DNA of 64,000 nt from the NCBI GenBank assembly GCA_947476285.1, contig CANJPU010000012.1, positions 18,986-82,985 on the forward strand, read 5' to 3'. Below are positions 1 to 8,900 of this stretch, piece after piece. Under the pieces are notes generated by a model. That model was not told where the DNA came from and ran no database searches. It saw only the letters and a program-made list of their open reading frames with translations. The DNA is from Comamonadaceae bacterium (GTDB lineage Bacteria > Pseudomonadota > Gammaproteobacteria > Burkholderiales > Burkholderiaceae_C). The position numbers and the translations under genes are program-made. Every line of letters begins with the position of its first letter. Positions within the stretch are counted from its first letter, which is position 1.

Positions 1-36
1 TCATTTTACGGTTGAACCCAGCCACAAAACAATACA

Positions 37-261
37 ATGCTTTCTGCTATGCCCAGCGCCCCCCAAATCGATCAGGTCGCCGAGCGCATCGAGCGGCTGC
101 TCGTGCGCTACGAAGAATTGCAGCGCACCAACGCGCTGCTCGCCCAGCAGGTCGAGACACTCACCCAAGAACGCGAATCCCTTAGGTCGCGTCTGTCAGC
201 GGCGCGTTCGCGCGTCGACGCACTGCTCGAACGCATCCCCGAATTCAAAAACGCCGCATGA
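37..261 (+). CDS. small coiled-coil protein, ZapB-like (TIGR02449 type)
   Basis: This is a 74-residue, almost wholly helical protein with heptad-like leucine and glutamate spacing (residues 12-67) and no other domain. Small coiled-coil proteins of this kind lie directly before zapA in many gamma- and betaproteobacteria and are thought to act at the Z-ring like ZapB. The stop overlaps the zapA start by 4 bp (ATGA), so the two are translationally coupled. A second ATG at 49 would give a 70-residue product and cannot be excluded. The family call rests on size, coiled coil and context rather than on a diagnostic motif. Confidence 0.75.
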   Translation: MLSAMPSAPQIDQVAERIERLLVRYEELQRTNALLAQQVETLTQERESLRSRLSAARSRVDALLERIPEFKNAA

Positions 262-623
262 CCGTGATGAAGCAGCTTGAAGTCCAGATCATGGGGCAGA
301 GCTATCTGCTGGCCTGCCCCGAAGGTGGCGAGCAGCGCCTGCTAGAAGCCGTCCTGCGGGTGGACACTGCCATGTGCAAAATTCGCGATGCAGGCAAAGT
401 CAAGGCGCGCGACCGCATCGCGGTGCTGGCCGCCCTCAACCTCGCCTTCGACCCTGCCAGCCGACCAAGCGGCGACAATCTGAATGCGCCCCTGGTGGCC
501 TCGGACCTACCGGTCCAGGGCAAGAAGCTCTCGAACGGTGCCGACCCTCAAGATGATGCCCGCTTAAGCGCACTGCTGGCACGCCTTGACCAGGCCTTGG
601 GCGAAGACGGCCGACTGCTCTGA
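258..623 (+). CDS. zapA: cell division protein ZapA
   Basis: ZapA binds FtsZ and bundles protofilaments at midcell. The N-terminal part (KQLEVQIMGQSYLLACPEG, then a helix with RVD and a DRIAVLAALNLA segment) matches the ZapA N-terminal domain, and the C-terminal part is a predicted coiled coil as in the family. At 121 residues it is slightly longer than E. coli ZapA (109) because of a low-complexity linker (about residues 70-95). It overlaps the preceding coiled-coil gene and is followed by 6S RNA, the usual order in proteobacteria. Confidence 0.88.
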   Translation: MTVMKQLEVQIMGQSYLLACPEGGEQRLLEAVLRVDTAMCKIRDAGKVKARDRIAVLAALNLAFDPASRPSGDNLNAPLVASDLPVQGKKLSNGADPQDDARLSALLARLDQALGEDGRLL

Positions 624-745
624 CACCGAAGGCGCCTGTGCGGGGGCGCAGCAGCGCAAGCGGGCTCACTGTCAAGAGAATCAACAGAAATATTTTTTCG
701 CAAGTTGTGGCGTCCGCATGTCACCCACATACCATTTAGCGCGCC

Positions 746-751
746 TACAAT
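746..751 (+). promoter_or_regulatory. -10 element of the 6S RNA promoter
   Basis: TACAAT lies 6-7 nt before the inferred 5' end of 6S RNA at about 757, the spacing expected of a sigma70 -10 box. No convincing -35 was found 16-18 bp upstream. Confidence 0.5.
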
Positions 752-756
752 GCAAT

Positions 757-930
757 CGTCTGCGGTGCATGCTGGGCTTTATATTTCCTTGAACCAATGC
801 TCTTAGAGCCCGGGCTTGGAACATCGCTTGGTGAGCGTGATCGTCTCGCGTCAGATGAACCCAACGCCAAGTTGACCTCGCCCACCTGAACCCCGGTTCA
901 GGATGCCGGTCCGGTGGCACCTGCAGACAC
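757..930 (+). ncRNA. ssrS: 6S RNA
   Basis: 6S RNA mimics an open promoter and sequesters sigma70-RNA polymerase. Evidence: (i) position directly after zapA, the conserved locus; (ii) closing stem between the 5' end (GTCTGCGGTGC, 758-768) and the 3' end (GGCACCTGCAGAC, 916-928); (iii) internal words typical of the family, such as GCTTGGTGAGCGTG near 828 and the hairpin CCTGAACCCCGGTTCAGG at 885-902 that corresponds to the conserved CUUGAACC...GGUUCAAG arm; (iv) length of about 174 nt. Ends are inferred from the closing stem. The next gene starts only about 7 nt downstream. Confidence 0.82.
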
Positions 931-936
931 CTTTTC

Positions 937-1752
937 ATGCCCATCCCCATCACCCTGATCATCGAACTCGCCCTGCTGGGCACAGGCACCGGCTTTCTGG
1001 CCGGCCTGCTGGGCATAGGCGGGGGCATGCTGATGGTGCCCTTCGTCACCCTCATCCTGTCGGCTCAGGGCGTTGCGCCCGGCCTGGCAGTCAAGATGGC
1101 CATCGCCACCTCCATGGCCACCATCATCTTCACCTCCATCGCCAGCGTGCGTGCGCACCACAAGCGCGGCGCGGTGCGCTGGGACATCGTGCGCCGCCTT
1201 GCGCCCGGCATTGTCATCGGCAGCATCATCGCCAGCCTGGGGGTGTTCGCTCTGCTCAAGGGCGCCTGGCTCGCGCTCATCTTCGGCGTGTTCGTCAGCT
1301 TTTCAGCAACCCAGATGTTCCTGGACAAAAAGCCCAAGCCCACCCGCCAGATGCCCGGCACCGCTGGTCAACTCGCAGCAGGCGGCACCATCGGTTTCAT
1401 CTCGGGCCTGGTGGGTGCTGGCGGCGGCTTCATCAGCGTGCCATTCATGAGCTGGTGCAACGTGGCCATGCACAACGCAGTGGCCACATCGGCCGCGCTG
1501 GGCTTTCCAATTGCGCTCAGCAACGTGCTGGGTTACATCATCAGTGGGCAGTCAGTGCCCGATCTGCCACCCGCCTCGTTCGGCTACATCTGGCTGCCCG
1601 GCCTGGTGGTCATCGCCACCTGCAGCTTCCTGACCGCACCTCTGGGGGCACGCGCCGCGCACGCGCTGCCTGTGGCCAAACTCAAGCGCATATTCGCCAG
1701 CATTTTGTATGTGCTGGCGGCGTATATGTTCTACAAGGGCTTGGCTGGGTGA
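937..1752 (+). CDS. TauE/SafE-family membrane transporter
   Basis: A 271-residue hydrophobic protein with about eight membrane segments. The two glycine-rich repeats typical of TauE/SafE anion exporters are visible: GFLAGLLGIGGGMLMVPF near residue 20 and GFISGLVGAGGGFISVPF near residue 155. Family members export sulfite, sulfoacetate or related organosulfur anions; the substrate here cannot be told. The start codon lies just after the 3' end of 6S RNA, so it may be read through from the ssrS promoter. A longer frame opening at 903 would run into the 6S sequence and was not used. Confidence 0.85.
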   Translation: MPIPITLIIELALLGTGTGFLAGLLGIGGGMLMVPFVTLILSAQGVAPGLAVKMAIATSMATIIFTSIASVRAHHKRGAVRWDIVRRLAPGIVIGSIIASLGVFALLKGAWLALIFGVFVSFSATQMFLDKKPKPTRQMPGTAGQLAAGGTIGFISGLVGAGGGFISVPFMSWCNVAMHNAVATSAALGFPIALSNVLGYIISGQSVPDLPPASFGYIWLPGLVVIATCSFLTAPLGARAAHALPVAKLKRIFASILYVLAAYMFYKGLAG

Positions 1753-1831
1753 TGGGTTGGGGGAATGGAGACGGCGCGGGACACTTTGCCATTGTCGCGG
1801 GGTGATTCACAGTTGACCGAAAAACAAACAA

Positions 1832-1874
1832 TCAATAGAATAACTTTTAAATCGCTTAATTATCATTCTATTGA
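1832..1874. promoter_or_regulatory. inverted-repeat operator before the hipBA-like pair
   Basis: TCAATAGAAT (1832-1841) and its exact complement ATTCTATTGA (1865-1874) form a perfect 10-bp inverted repeat in an AT-rich gap before the antitoxin gene. HipB antitoxins repress their own operon by binding such dyads. The right arm touches the first possible ATG. Confidence 0.55.
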
Positions 1875-2230
1875 TGTCAAGAAGCTCCTCTGCCATGCTC
1901 GGCGCGCCGCCTCAGGCCTTGCGCGCGCTGATTGACCTGGGGCAACGCCTGCGCGCGCACCGCGTGGCGCGCGGGCTCATGGCAGCCGACATGGCCCAGC
2001 GCCTGCTGTGTTCACCGGCCACCTACCGCGCGCTGGAGACGGGACGGCCGGGCACCAGCATCGGCATACTGGCGCACGCGCTGTGGCTCCTGGGCCAGCT
2101 CGATTCGCTCGGTCAAACCGCACCCATGGACACTGCGCTGGCGGCCAGCCTGAGCGCGGGCCGGCGGGTGCGCCGCAGCGCGGGCAAGGTGGCCGCAGGT
2201 ACCATCGGGCAGCACGAGCGTGACTTCTGA
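1874..2230 (+). CDS. HipB-like XRE-family antitoxin
   Basis: About 118 residues with one XRE-type helix-turn-helix (residues 20-75: LGQRLRAHRVARG, then MAQRLLCSPATYRALETGRP). It precedes a HipA-type kinase gene and overlaps it by 11 bp, the standard order of hipBA modules, so it should neutralise the kinase and repress the operon. The start is uncertain: TTG 1871, ATG 1874 or ATG 1895. The last has AAGAAG about 10 nt upstream and would leave the operator clear of the coding sequence. Confidence 0.75.
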   Translation: MSRSSSAMLGAPPQALRALIDLGQRLRAHRVARGLMAADMAQRLLCSPATYRALETGRPGTSIGILAHALWLLGQLDSLGQTAPMDTALAASLSAGRRVRRSAGKVAAGTIGQHERDF

Positions 2231-3464
2231 ACGCCAACTCTTTGTAGGCCTGGCCCGGCGCAGCCAGGGCGCGGTGCAAGCGGCCGGGCTGCTCAAGCTG
2301 GTGCGCCAGGGCGTGGTGGAGTCGGGCGAGTTCGCCTACGGCCTTCAGTATCTGCGGCAAGCTGGCGCCCTGCCCCTGAACCCCGCTCATCTGCCGCTGC
2401 AAGAGCGCGTGTTCGTGCTGCCGCCGACTCGGCTGCGCGATGGCGGCGCGCTGCCCCTGACCCTGCGCGACGCCCTGCCCGACACCTGGGGCCGGCGCGT
2501 GCTCGAAGCCGCCCATGGCAGACATCTTGACGACGTGGACGTGCTGCTGCTGACCAACGAGGACCGGGTGGGCGCCATGGTGTTTGGCGAGCAATTGCCC
2601 TTGCACTGCGGCCCCGCGGCCCAGGCCGTGCACGATCTCGAGGACCTGGCGCATGCCGCCGCGCAGCTGGAGTCAGGCCGCCCGCTCAGTCGCGCGCTGC
2701 AGCGTCTGCTGGCGGGCGGCGGTAGCCTGGGCGGTTTGCGCCCCAAGGCCAGCTTTGTCCACGACGGACACAGGCACATCGCCAAATTCGAGGCCCGTGG
2801 CGACGATCACGACGTGCAGGCGCTGGAGGCTGCCACGCTGGGTCTGGCCCGGCTGTGCGGCATTGAGGTGCCGCATCACTTCCTGCAGCCACTGCGGCGT
2901 GCCAACGCCTTGGTGCTGCAGCGCTTCGACCGGCAAGGTGACTTGGCTGACGAGACGCGCCTGCACTACCTTTCAGCCAGTGCCATTCTCGACGTGCGCT
3001 ACGAGAGCAGCGAGGGCAGTTACGTGGAACTGGCCCAGGCAGTGCGCCAGTTCTGCAGCGAGCCCAGGCACGCGCTCGATCAGCTGTACCGTCGCATGGT
3101 GTTCAATCTGCTGGTGGACAACAGCGATGACCACGTCAAAAACCATGGCCTGCTGCAAACTGCGCAAGGCCGCTGGCAACTGGCGCCGGCCTTCGATCTG
3201 GTCATGCAATTGAGCAACCTGGGCTACCAGGCGCTGCCGCTCATGCCCGGCCGCCTGGAATCCAGCCTGACCCTGGCGCGTGCATCGGCGGCGCAATTCG
3301 GTTTGTCAGCGGTGCGCGCGAACGCCCTGATCGAGGAGTTGGCCGACACCGTGCACACCCAAGCCGCGATCATGCTCGACGGGTATGGTGTACAGGCAGA
3401 CCTGCGCCGCCGCGTGCAGGCCTGCCTTGACAAGCAAGCCCAGGTGATAGGCCTGTGGCCCTAA
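2220..3464 (+). CDS. HipA-type serine/threonine kinase toxin
   Basis: A 414-residue HipA-family protein. HipA kinases phosphorylate aminoacyl-tRNA synthetases such as GltX and cause growth arrest. Visible landmarks: the glycine-rich loop with a conserved lysine (GGSLGGLRPK, about 167-176), the catalytic stretch NLLVDNSDDHVKN (296-308, with D and N in HipA spacing) and the metal-binding PAFDL (323-327). The N-terminal HipA domain is also present. All key motifs are intact, so the toxin is probably active. The gene is coupled to the upstream antitoxin; its stop overlaps the 3' end of the converging hydratase remnant. Confidence 0.88.
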   Translation: MTSERQLFVGLARRSQGAVQAAGLLKLVRQGVVESGEFAYGLQYLRQAGALPLNPAHLPLQERVFVLPPTRLRDGGALPLTLRDALPDTWGRRVLEAAHGRHLDDVDVLLLTNEDRVGAMVFGEQLPLHCGPAAQAVHDLEDLAHAAAQLESGRPLSRALQRLLAGGGSLGGLRPKASFVHDGHRHIAKFEARGDDHDVQALEAATLGLARLCGIEVPHHFLQPLRRANALVLQRFDRQGDLADETRLHYLSASAILDVRYESSEGSYVELAQAVRQFCSEPRHALDQLYRRMVFNLLVDNSDDHVKNHGLLQTAQGRWQLAPAFDLVMQLSNLGYQALPLMPGRLESSLTLARASAAQFGLSAVRANALIEELADTVHTQAAIMLDGYGVQADLRRRVQACLDKQAQVIGLWP

Positions 3465-3837
3465 CGCCCCTGCCACACCGGCCCGCGCTTCTCGGCAAAC
3501 GCCTTCACGCCTTCGCGAAAATCCGCGCTGCCATAGCTGCGCTCGATCAGGTCCTGCGCGTCGGGCAGGTCGTGCAGCAGCAGGCGGCGCAAGGCTTCCT
3601 TGGTCACGGCCTGCGTCACCGGGGCCAGCGACGCCAGGTGCTCACACAATTGAGTCGCGGCCGCGTCCAGCGCATCGGCGGGCAGCACCTGGGCCAGAAA
3701 TCCACAGGCCAGCGCCTCATCCGCGCCAGATTGGCCATGGACAGGCAGTTGCCCAGTGTTTTGGCGATGGGCACGCCCAGCCGTGCAGCAGGCGTCGCGA
3801 TGCGGATGTCGCAGGTCGAGGCGGCCAATCACATTGC
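3461..3837 (-). pseudogene. enoyl-CoA hydratase remnant (5'-truncated, frameshifted)
   Basis: Two reading frames together match the C-terminal half of a crotonase. One (3837 to about 3735) reads LAASTCDIRIATPAARLGVP followed by IAKTLGNCLSMANLARM. The other (about 3725 to 3461) reads ADEALACGFLAQVLPADALD and the family's usual C-terminal helices. Between them the frame changes and about 20 residues are missing. Homology stops at a TGA just before the first leucine, so roughly 100 N-terminal residues are gone. It lies just downstream of the aminotransferase gene, so it may be the wreck of a former operon member. Confidence 0.75.
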
Positions 3838-3882
3838 AAAGCAGTTGCCACAACCTCTGGTTGTTCGCGCAATTCAAAAATA

Positions 3883-5112
3883 TCAAGCGGCCTTTTGCAC
3901 CGGCATGCGTGCAGGGTGCGAAGCAAAGAAATCCATAGCGGCCTGCACGCCCGAGCCGGCGAGCTTCACGCCCGAGAGCTTGAGCCCCATCTCGCAGCCG
4001 GCCAGAGCCGCCATCAAGGTGAGGTCATTGCAGTCGCCCAGATGGCCGATGCGAAACATGCGGCCCTTGAGCTTGCCCAGGCCGGTGCCAAGCGAGCAGT
4101 CAAAGCGTTCATAGACCACGCGGCGCACCGCGTCGGCGTCCACACCCTCGGGCATCATCACGCCGGTCAGCACAGGTGAATAGACCGCCGGGTCGGCGCA
4201 CTGAATTTCAAGACCCAAGGCACGCACTGCCGCACGCACGCCCTCGCCCCAGCGCTCATGCCGCGCAAACACGGCTGGCAAACCGCCGTGTTCGGGTGCC
4301 AACAACATGTCGCAGGCCTCGGCCAGGCCGTACAGCAGATTGGTGCTGGGTGTATAGGGCCAGTAGCCGCTGCGGTTCATCTCGATGATTTCGTCCCAGG
4401 CCCAAAAGGCCTTGGGCAGCTTCGCGCTCTTGCTGCACTCAATGGCCTTGGGCGAAAGCGCATTGAAGCTGATGCCAGGGGGCAGCATCAAGCCCTTTTG
4501 CGAGCCGCTGATGGTGACATCAACGCCCCACTCGTCATGCTTGTACTGGGCCGACGCCAGCCCCGAGATGCTGTCCACCATCAGCAAGGCGGGATGCTTG
4601 GCCGCATCGATGGCGCTGCGCACTGCGGCAATGTTGCTGGTGACGCCGGTGGAGGTTTCGTTGTGCACCACGCACACGGCCTTGATCGCGTGCTGCGTAT
4701 CAGCCTTCAAGCGCTCTTCGATCATCCCGGCCTGCACGCCGCGCCGCCAGCCCTCTACGCCGGGCAGACCCAGAAACTCAGTCTTCAAGCCAAGCCGCGT
4801 GGCCATCTTGTTCCACAGGCTGGCAAAGTGACCCGTCTCGTACATCAGCACCTGGTCGCCCGGGCTGAGCACGTTGCACAGCGCGGCCTCCCACGCGCCG
4901 GTGCCCGAGGCCGGATAGATGATCACCGGATGGCGGGTCTGAAAGATTTGCGCAATGCCCTGCAACACCCGAAGCCCCATCGCGCCGAACTCCGGCCCCC
5001 GGTGATCAATGGTGGGCAGGCTCATCGCCCGCAAGATGCGATCGGGCACCGGCGAGGGGCCCGGAATCTGCAGAAAATGCCGGCCGGTGGGGTGAAAGTC
5101 AAGCGTGAGCAT
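3883..5112 (-). CDS. class V aminotransferase, serine/alanine-glyoxylate type
   Basis: A PLP enzyme of about 409 residues of the alanine-/serine-/aspartate-glyoxylate aminotransferase group. It would convert glyoxylate to glycine with an amino acid donor. Seen: N-terminal QIPGPSPVPDRILRAM, the cofactor region YPASGTGAWEAAL, the conserved VDSISGLAS aspartate, and the PLP-lysine motif SGSQKGLMLPPG. The start was placed at ATG 5112 because AGGG lies 7 nt upstream; the frame stays open to 5169, but those extra codons run through the GntR operator. It is divergent from the GntR regulator and the FAD/FeS dehydrogenase, which suggests 2-hydroxyacid or glycolate to glyoxylate chemistry. Confidence 0.82.
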   Translation of the reverse strand: MLTLDFHPTGRHFLQIPGPSPVPDRILRAMSLPTIDHRGPEFGAMGLRVLQGIAQIFQTRHPVIIYPASGTGAWEAALCNVLSPGDQVLMYETGHFASLWNKMATRLGLKTEFLGLPGVEGWRRGVQAGMIEERLKADTQHAIKAVCVVHNETSTGVTSNIAAVRSAIDAAKHPALLMVDSISGLASAQYKHDEWGVDVTISGSQKGLMLPPGISFNALSPKAIECSKSAKLPKAFWAWDEIIEMNRSGYWPYTPSTNLLYGLAEACDMLLAPEHGGLPAVFARHERWGEGVRAAVRALGLEIQCADPAVYSPVLTGVMMPEGVDADAVRRVVYERFDCSLGTGLGKLKGRMFRIGHLGDCNDLTLMAALAGCEMGLKLSGVKLAGSGVQAAMDFFASHPARMPVQKAA

Positions 5113-5141
5113 AAGGGGGCCCTGAGATGCGACGGCTGCCA

Positions 5142-5158
5142 TTTTTTGCATACAAAAT
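5142..5158. promoter_or_regulatory. GntR operator, copy 1
   Basis: TTTTTTGCATACAAAAT contains the near-palindrome TTTTG-CATA-CAAAA (5144-5157). It lies 30 bp before the aminotransferase start. The same 17-mer recurs at 5207-5223. FadR/VanR-type GntR proteins bind dyads of this form. Confidence 0.7.
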
Positions 5159-5206
5159 TCAAATGTCAAGCAAATCTCGTAGGCCTTAGGGGAATTGACT
5201 GCCTAC

Positions 5207-5223
5207 TTTTTTGCATACAAAAT
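5207..5223. promoter_or_regulatory. GntR operator, copy 2
   Basis: An identical copy of the 17-mer TTTTTTGCATACAAAAT, 65 bp from copy 1 and ending 6 bp before the GntR start codon. This position suits autorepression. No Shine-Dalgarno sequence is visible between it and the ATG. Confidence 0.7.
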
Positions 5224-5229
5224 CCACAG

Positions 5230-5925
5230 ATGTCCACTGAAATCATCGCCATTCCTCGCACAAACCTGCATGAGCAGGTGGCCAATCGCCTGCGCCAGAT
5301 GCTGGTCGAAGGCCGCATCGCACCTGGAGCCAAGCTCAACGAGCGCGAGTTGTGCGAAGTGCTCGACGTCTCGCGCACGCCGCTGCGCGAGGCAATCAAG
5401 ATGCTGGCGGCCGAGGGCCTGGTGGAGTTGCTGCCCAACCGCGGCGCCATCGCAGTCGAGCTGAAAAAGGACGACATTGCCCACACCTTCGAAGTCATGG
5501 CCGCACTGGAGGCCATGTCTGGCGAGCTGGCCGCCCAGCGCATCACCGATGCCGAGCTGGCCGAGATCCGCGCCACGCACTTCGAGATGATGGCCGCCTA
5601 CACCCGACGCGATCTGTCCAGCTATTACCGCCTCAACGCCGCCATCCACCGCGCCATCAACGCCGCCGCCAAGAACCCCGTGCTCAGCGCCACCTACGAG
5701 CGCACCAACGCGCGTCTGCAGGCGCTGCGCTTTCGCTCCAACCAGGATGAAGAAAAGTGGAAGTCAGCCGTGCGCGAACATGAGCAGATGATCGAAGCCC
5801 TGGCGGCGCGCGATGGCGCCGCGATGCGCGCGGTGCTCACCTCGCATCTGAGAAACAAGCTCAGCGTGGTGATGGAGCAGCTCCATGGCGCCTTGCCAAC
5901 CAAGAAACCGGGCGGCACGCGATGA
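5230..5925 (+). CDS. GntR-family regulator (FCD/FadR subgroup)
   Basis: A 231-residue repressor-type protein. The N-terminal winged helix is clear (HEQVANRLRQMLVEGRIAPGA, then LNERELCEVLDVSRTPLREAI, residues 14-55). The C-terminal FCD ligand domain is all-helical and has the metal/ligand residues typical of the subgroup (E..R, H.AI..AA). It probably senses a small carboxylate of the pathway and controls both the divergent aminotransferase and its own operon through the two operators. The start at 5230 is the only ATG that fits the family N-terminus; the frame open since 4258 is antisense to the aminotransferase. Its stop overlaps the dehydrogenase start (ATGA). Confidence 0.88.
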   Translation: MSTEIIAIPRTNLHEQVANRLRQMLVEGRIAPGAKLNERELCEVLDVSRTPLREAIKMLAAEGLVELLPNRGAIAVELKKDDIAHTFEVMAALEAMSGELAAQRITDAELAEIRATHFEMMAAYTRRDLSSYYRLNAAIHRAINAAAKNPVLSATYERTNARLQALRFRSNQDEEKWKSAVREHEQMIEALAARDGAAMRAVLTSHLRNKLSVVMEQLHGALPTKKPGGTR

Positions 5926-8900
5926 ACGCACCCTTGCCTATCAAGATCACCCGCGAGAACACCGCCCAGGCCTATGAGCGCGTGTCGCAGGCCGGCAATG
6001 AAGTTGCAGGGCTGCTGGCATCGCGTCTGGCCTCGCAAACCCGAGGCGAGGTGCTTTTCTCCACAGCCGATCGCGGCCGCTACGCCACCGACGCCTCTAT
6101 CTACCAGGTGATGCCCGTGGGCGTGTTCCTGCCGCGCGATGCGGATGATGTGAAGCTCGCATTGGACATCTGCCGCGATCTGCAGGTGCCCATCATCGCG
6201 CGCGGCGGCGGCACCAGCCAGTGCGGGCAGACCGTGGGCGTCGGTTTGGTGATCGATTGCGCCAAGCACCTGCGAAACATCATCGAAGTCAATCCGCAGG
6301 CGCGCACCGCGCAGGTAGAACCGGGCATTGTTCTCGATCATCTCAACCTCGCCCTCAAGCCGCACGGCCTGTGGTACCCGGTCGATGTATCCACCAGTGC
6401 CCAGGCCACATTGGGCGGCATGGCGGGCAACAACTCCTGCGGCAGCCGCAGCATCGCCTACGGCAACATGGTGCACAACGTGCTGGGCATGCAAGCCTGG
6501 ACCAGCGATGGCGCGATGCACGACTTCGGCCGATTCGAAGACAGCACCGGCCGCGCCCGCGAAATTGGCCAGCAAGTACAAGCACTGGCCGCCACTCTGG
6601 CACCAGAGATCGATCAGCACTGGCCCAAGGTGCTGCGCAGGGTAGGCGGCTACAACCTGGACATCTTTCGCAATCAGAGCGAGCGGCCCTACACCCAAGA
6701 CGGCTCGGTCAACCTGGCCCACCTGCTGGTGGGCAGCGAAGGCACGCTGGCCTTGACCCGGTCGCTCACCTTGCGCTTGTCGCCCTTGCCGCGGGCCAAG
6801 GTGCTGGGTGTGGTCAACTTTCCCACCTTCTACAAGTCAATGGACAGCGCCCAGCACATTGTCAAGCTGGGAGACGATGGCACGCTCACAGCGGTCGAGC
6901 TGGTCGACCGCACCATGATCGAATTGGCCCTGCAAAACCCGGCCTTTGCACCGGTGATTCGCACCGCCGTCATCGGCCGTCCCGATGCAGTGCTGTTGGT
7001 GGAATTCAGTGGCGACGACAAGGCCGCACCGGTGCGCAAGCTCGATGCGTTGGTGGAGCTGATGGGTGATCTGGGCCTGCCCGGCTCGGTCGTGCGCATG
7101 GAAGAAGACGCCGCCCAAAAATCCTTGTGGGAAGTGCGCAAGGCCGGCCTGAACATCATGATGAGCCTGAAGGGCGACGGCAAGCCGGTGAGCTTCATTG
7201 AAGACTGCGCCGTGCCGCTGCAACACCTGGCTGAATACACCGACGCTCTCACGCAAGTGTTTCGCAAGCACGGCAGCAAGGGCACCTGGTACGCCCATGC
7301 GTCAGTGGGCACGCTGCATGTGCGCCCCATTCTGGACATGCGAACCGATGGCGCGCCCAAGATGCGCGCCATCGCCGAAGAAGCCAGCGCCCTGGTGCGC
7401 AAGTACAAGGGCGCCTACAGCGGTGAACACGGCGACGGCCTGTGCCGTGGTGAGTGGATACGCTGGCAGTTCGGCCCCGCCATCACGCAAGCACTGGGCG
7501 AGATCAAGACCTTGTTCGACCCCGCTGGCCTGCTGTGCCCGCAGCGCATCATCGACCCGCCACGCATGGACGACACGCGGCTGATGCGCTTTGCGCCGGG
7601 CTACAAGGTCATCCCACTTCGCACCGCGCTGGACTGGAGCGCCTGGAATGTACAAAACGACCCGGTCACCGAGCGCATCAGCGCGCCAGGCAGCGGCGGT
7701 GACCCTGCGCAAGGCCTGGCCAAGGCGGTGGAGATGTGCAACAACAACGGCCACTGCCGCAAGTTCGATGCGGGCACCATGTGCCCGAGCTATCGGGTCA
7801 CCCGCGATGAGAAACACCTCACGCGCGGGCGGGCCAACACACTGCGGCTGGCCATGTCAGGGCAACTTGGCCCGTCGCAAGACGACGCCATGCAAGCCGT
7901 GAAGGAATCGCTGGACCTGTGCGTGAGCTGCAAGGGCTGCAAGCGCGACTGCCCCACCGGCGTGGACATGGCCAAGATGAAGGTGGAATTTTTGCACCAC
8001 TACAAAGCCAGATACGGCCGCACGCTGCGCGACAAGCTGGTGGCGCGCCTGCCCGATTACGCGCACCTGGCCAGCCGCTTTGCCTGGCTGCTCAATCTGC
8101 GCAACCGCATCGCGCTGCTGGCCCGGCTGGGCGAGAAGATGCTGGGCATCTCGGCGCGGCGCAGCCTGCCGGCCTGGCAGTCTCATCACTTCTTCAAGCA
8201 TGCGCCGCGCACCGCCACTGCGCAGGAAGTGATGGCCGCCGATCGCCCGGTGGTCTTGTTCGTCGACACCTTCAATGGCTTTTTCGAATCAGAAAACGCC
8301 ACCGCCGCGCTCAAGCTACTGCAGGCCGCCGACTACACGGTGCACCTGGCGGAAAAACTTTTGCCCGATGGCAAGCACCTGTGCTGCGGCCGCACTTATC
8401 TCTCCAGCGGCATGGTCGATGAGGCCCGCGCCAAGGCGCATGAACTCGTCACCGCACTGCTGCCCTTCGCCGACAAAGGCATTCCCATCGTCGGCCTGGA
8501 GCCCTCATGCCTGCTGACCCTGCGCGATGAAACCCTGGCCATGGGCCTGGGTAAATCGGCCGTCACGATATCGCAGCAGGCCTTGCTGCTGGAAGAATTT
8601 CTGGCACGCGAAGCGCAGGCCGGTCGGCTCGATGCGCTCAAGGAGAAACTGCGCCCGCTAGACAAACGTGTGCTGCTGCACGGCCACTGCCACCAGAAGG
8701 CCTTCGCCGCGGTGACACCCATTGTCGAAGTGCTCAAGCTCATCCCCGGCGTGCAGCCTGAGTTGATAGAGAGCAGTTGCTGCGGCATGGCCGGCAGCTT
8801 CGGCTACGAGACCGAACACCATGATGTGTCCATGCAGATGGCCGAACTAAACCTGCTGCCCGCCCTGCGCCAAGCCCCCGACGCCATCATCGTGGCCGAC

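Noticed and set aside
4258..5229. Long N-terminal extension of the GntR regulator
   Set aside because: The frame is open only because it is antisense to the GC-rich aminotransferase gene; the family N-terminus begins at 5230.
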